Assembly: GCA_003650365.1 (NCBI GenBank)
Contig: QMPA01000007.1
Span: 1 to 38,947 of the forward strand
Origin: Bacteroidota bacterium
GTDB taxonomy: Bacteria > Bacteroidota > Bacteroidia > Bacteroidales > F082
Length of the DNA: 38,947 bases
Direction: 5' to 3'
Shown here: piece by piece, positions 38,142-38,947 of the stretch
How the letters are laid out: each line of letters starts with the position of its first letter
How positions within the stretch are numbered: position 1 is the first letter of the stretch
The notes under the pieces: generated by a model
Databases searched by the model: none
The model's input: the letters and a program-made list of their open reading frames with translations, nothing else
Told to the model about the DNA's origin: nothing
Translations under genes and position numbers: made by a program

Positions 38142-38457
38142 GTGGTCAGACGACTATACGCCAAATCGGACAGTCGTCCGACCACTATACAAAACTCAAA
38201 TTAAAGAATCCACCCTCAAAGAAGGTGGATTTGAATTGTACCCATAGGGCGCTTCATCGAAATACGACTGGAAGGATGGAAGAAAAAAGGAAGGATGGAT
38301 GGATAATTTAGTGACTTCTTCCACCCTTCCATCCTTCCAGTTAAGAAATAATATGTATAACAAAAAGAACATAACCACCATCAAAGAAGGTGGATTTCAA
38401 ATGAACATTAAAGTGGTCGGACGACAATTTCGTTACAAAATATAGTCGTCTGACCAC
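38142..38457. repeat. Paired-hairpin repeat element, copy 2, interrupted by a nested ~200 bp insertion
   Basis: Hairpin 38142-38154/38173-38185 and hairpin 38413-38425/38445-38457 match copy 1; the segment between is expanded by about 200 bp flanked by ATTAAAG (38200-38206 and 38407-38413). Confidence 0.75.
38207..38406. mobile_element. Candidate short non-coding insertion with terminal direct repeats and a central hairpin
   Basis: 26-bp direct repeats CCACCMTCAAAGAAGGTGGATTTSAA at 38210-38235 and 38375-38400 (24/26 identical, each a CCACC/GGTGG hairpin), a 16-bp perfect inverted repeat ACTGGAAGGATGGAAG (38267-38282 / 38326-38341), and a 7-bp flanking duplication ATTAAAG. Confidence 0.5.
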
Positions 38458-38485
38458 GCTGTCACAGGGTTTTGCTCAGAGGATT

Positions 38486-38947
38486 TCACATAACCTTCTC
38501 CAACCAAACCACCAGTTCTTTCACCAAAACATGGTAGTCATAGTTTTTCACAGCACGGTGGCGGCAGGAAACGGACATTTGTTTGCGCAGGCCGGAATTA
38601 AGCAACAGGTAATTGATTTTTTGTCCGAGTGCCTTGGGATTGCGATCGGTCAAAATTCCTTCAGTTGGCGTTACTATCGAGCCAACCCCGCCACCTTCAT
38701 AAGCTACAACAGGGACTCCTGCTGCAAGGGCTTCGGCATAAATAATACCGAAATGCTCTTTCTTTTCTGGTGCTGCTACCAACAAGGTAGCAGCATTGAT
38801 TAATTTGGCTTTATCTTCAGAAGAAACAAAACCCAGAAGGCCACCACGCTCACCCAAATCGGATTGCAGTTCTTCTTCCAATTCACCAGCCCCAATAAAA
38901 ACGGTGGCCGCAATTTGTTCATATTCTTTCGATGCTTCTACCACATT
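38486..38947 (-). CDS. Glycosyltransferase family 4-type protein, C-terminal part (5' end beyond window)
   Basis: KAKLINAATLLVAAPEKKEHFGIIYAEALAAGVPVVAYEGGGVGSIVTPTEGILTDRNPKALGQKINYLL is the GT4 nucleotide-sugar binding region. Confidence 0.88.
   Translation of the reverse strand, partial: NVVEASKEYEQIAATVFIGAGELEEELQSDLGERGGLLGFVSSEDKAKLINAATLLVAAPEKKEHFGIIYAEALAAGVPVVAYEGGGVGSIVTPTEGILTDRNPKALGQKINYLLLNSGLRKQMSVSCRHRAVKNYDYHVLVKELVVWLEKVM

Noticed and set aside
38196-38384. 62-aa minus ORF
   Set aside because: Falls inside the hairpin/direct-repeat insertion; not protein-like.
36899-38457. CRISPR-like array from the repeated GTGGTC..GACGAC units
   Set aside because: Only four irregularly spaced copies in inverted pairs, with no uniform spacers and no cas genes.

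Overview
The window is about 39 kb of a Bacteroidota-type chromosome. Support for that lineage comes from a T9SS-type C-terminal sorting domain, a fused SecDF, a PD40/OmpA protein and a TAnnTTTG-type -7 box. From left to right it holds: a leftward glycogen branching enzyme running off the left edge (missed by the ORF track); secDF; a TatA/B-like protein; a PorE-like TPR/PD40/OmpA protein with an extra C-terminal domain that resembles a degenerate retropepsin; an ORF6N gene abutting purM; and a roughly 21 kb purine/selenium-dependent molybdenum hydroxylase (SDMH)-type locus at about 10.6-31.4 kb. That locus contains xdhA, ORF6N, xdhB, ygeY and ygeW (+), then hyuA, a YgjV/GNAT-like gene, ssnA, an xdhD-like gene, a threonine-synthase-like gene, a TrpB-like PLP enzyme and ygfK (-), then mocA-like and xdhC-like genes (+). 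To the right are a T9SS papain-like peptidase, a DUF4173-like membrane protein, an XRE/DUF2975 pair and a partial glycosyltransferase. The most interesting observations are: (1) the SDMH/purine-type locus lacks a recognisable canonical YgeX and yqeB/yqeC but has two other PLP enzymes and two distinct molybdenum hydroxylases; (2) two ORF6N genes are wedged with almost no spacing into metabolic genes, one ATGA-coupled to xdhB; (3) the retropepsin-like tail has a DKTS motif in place of D[TS]GA; (4) a paired-hairpin repeat family near the right end has one copy apparently split by a ~200 bp hairpin insertion flanked by a 7-bp direct repeat. All calls come from reading the sequence; no searches were run.
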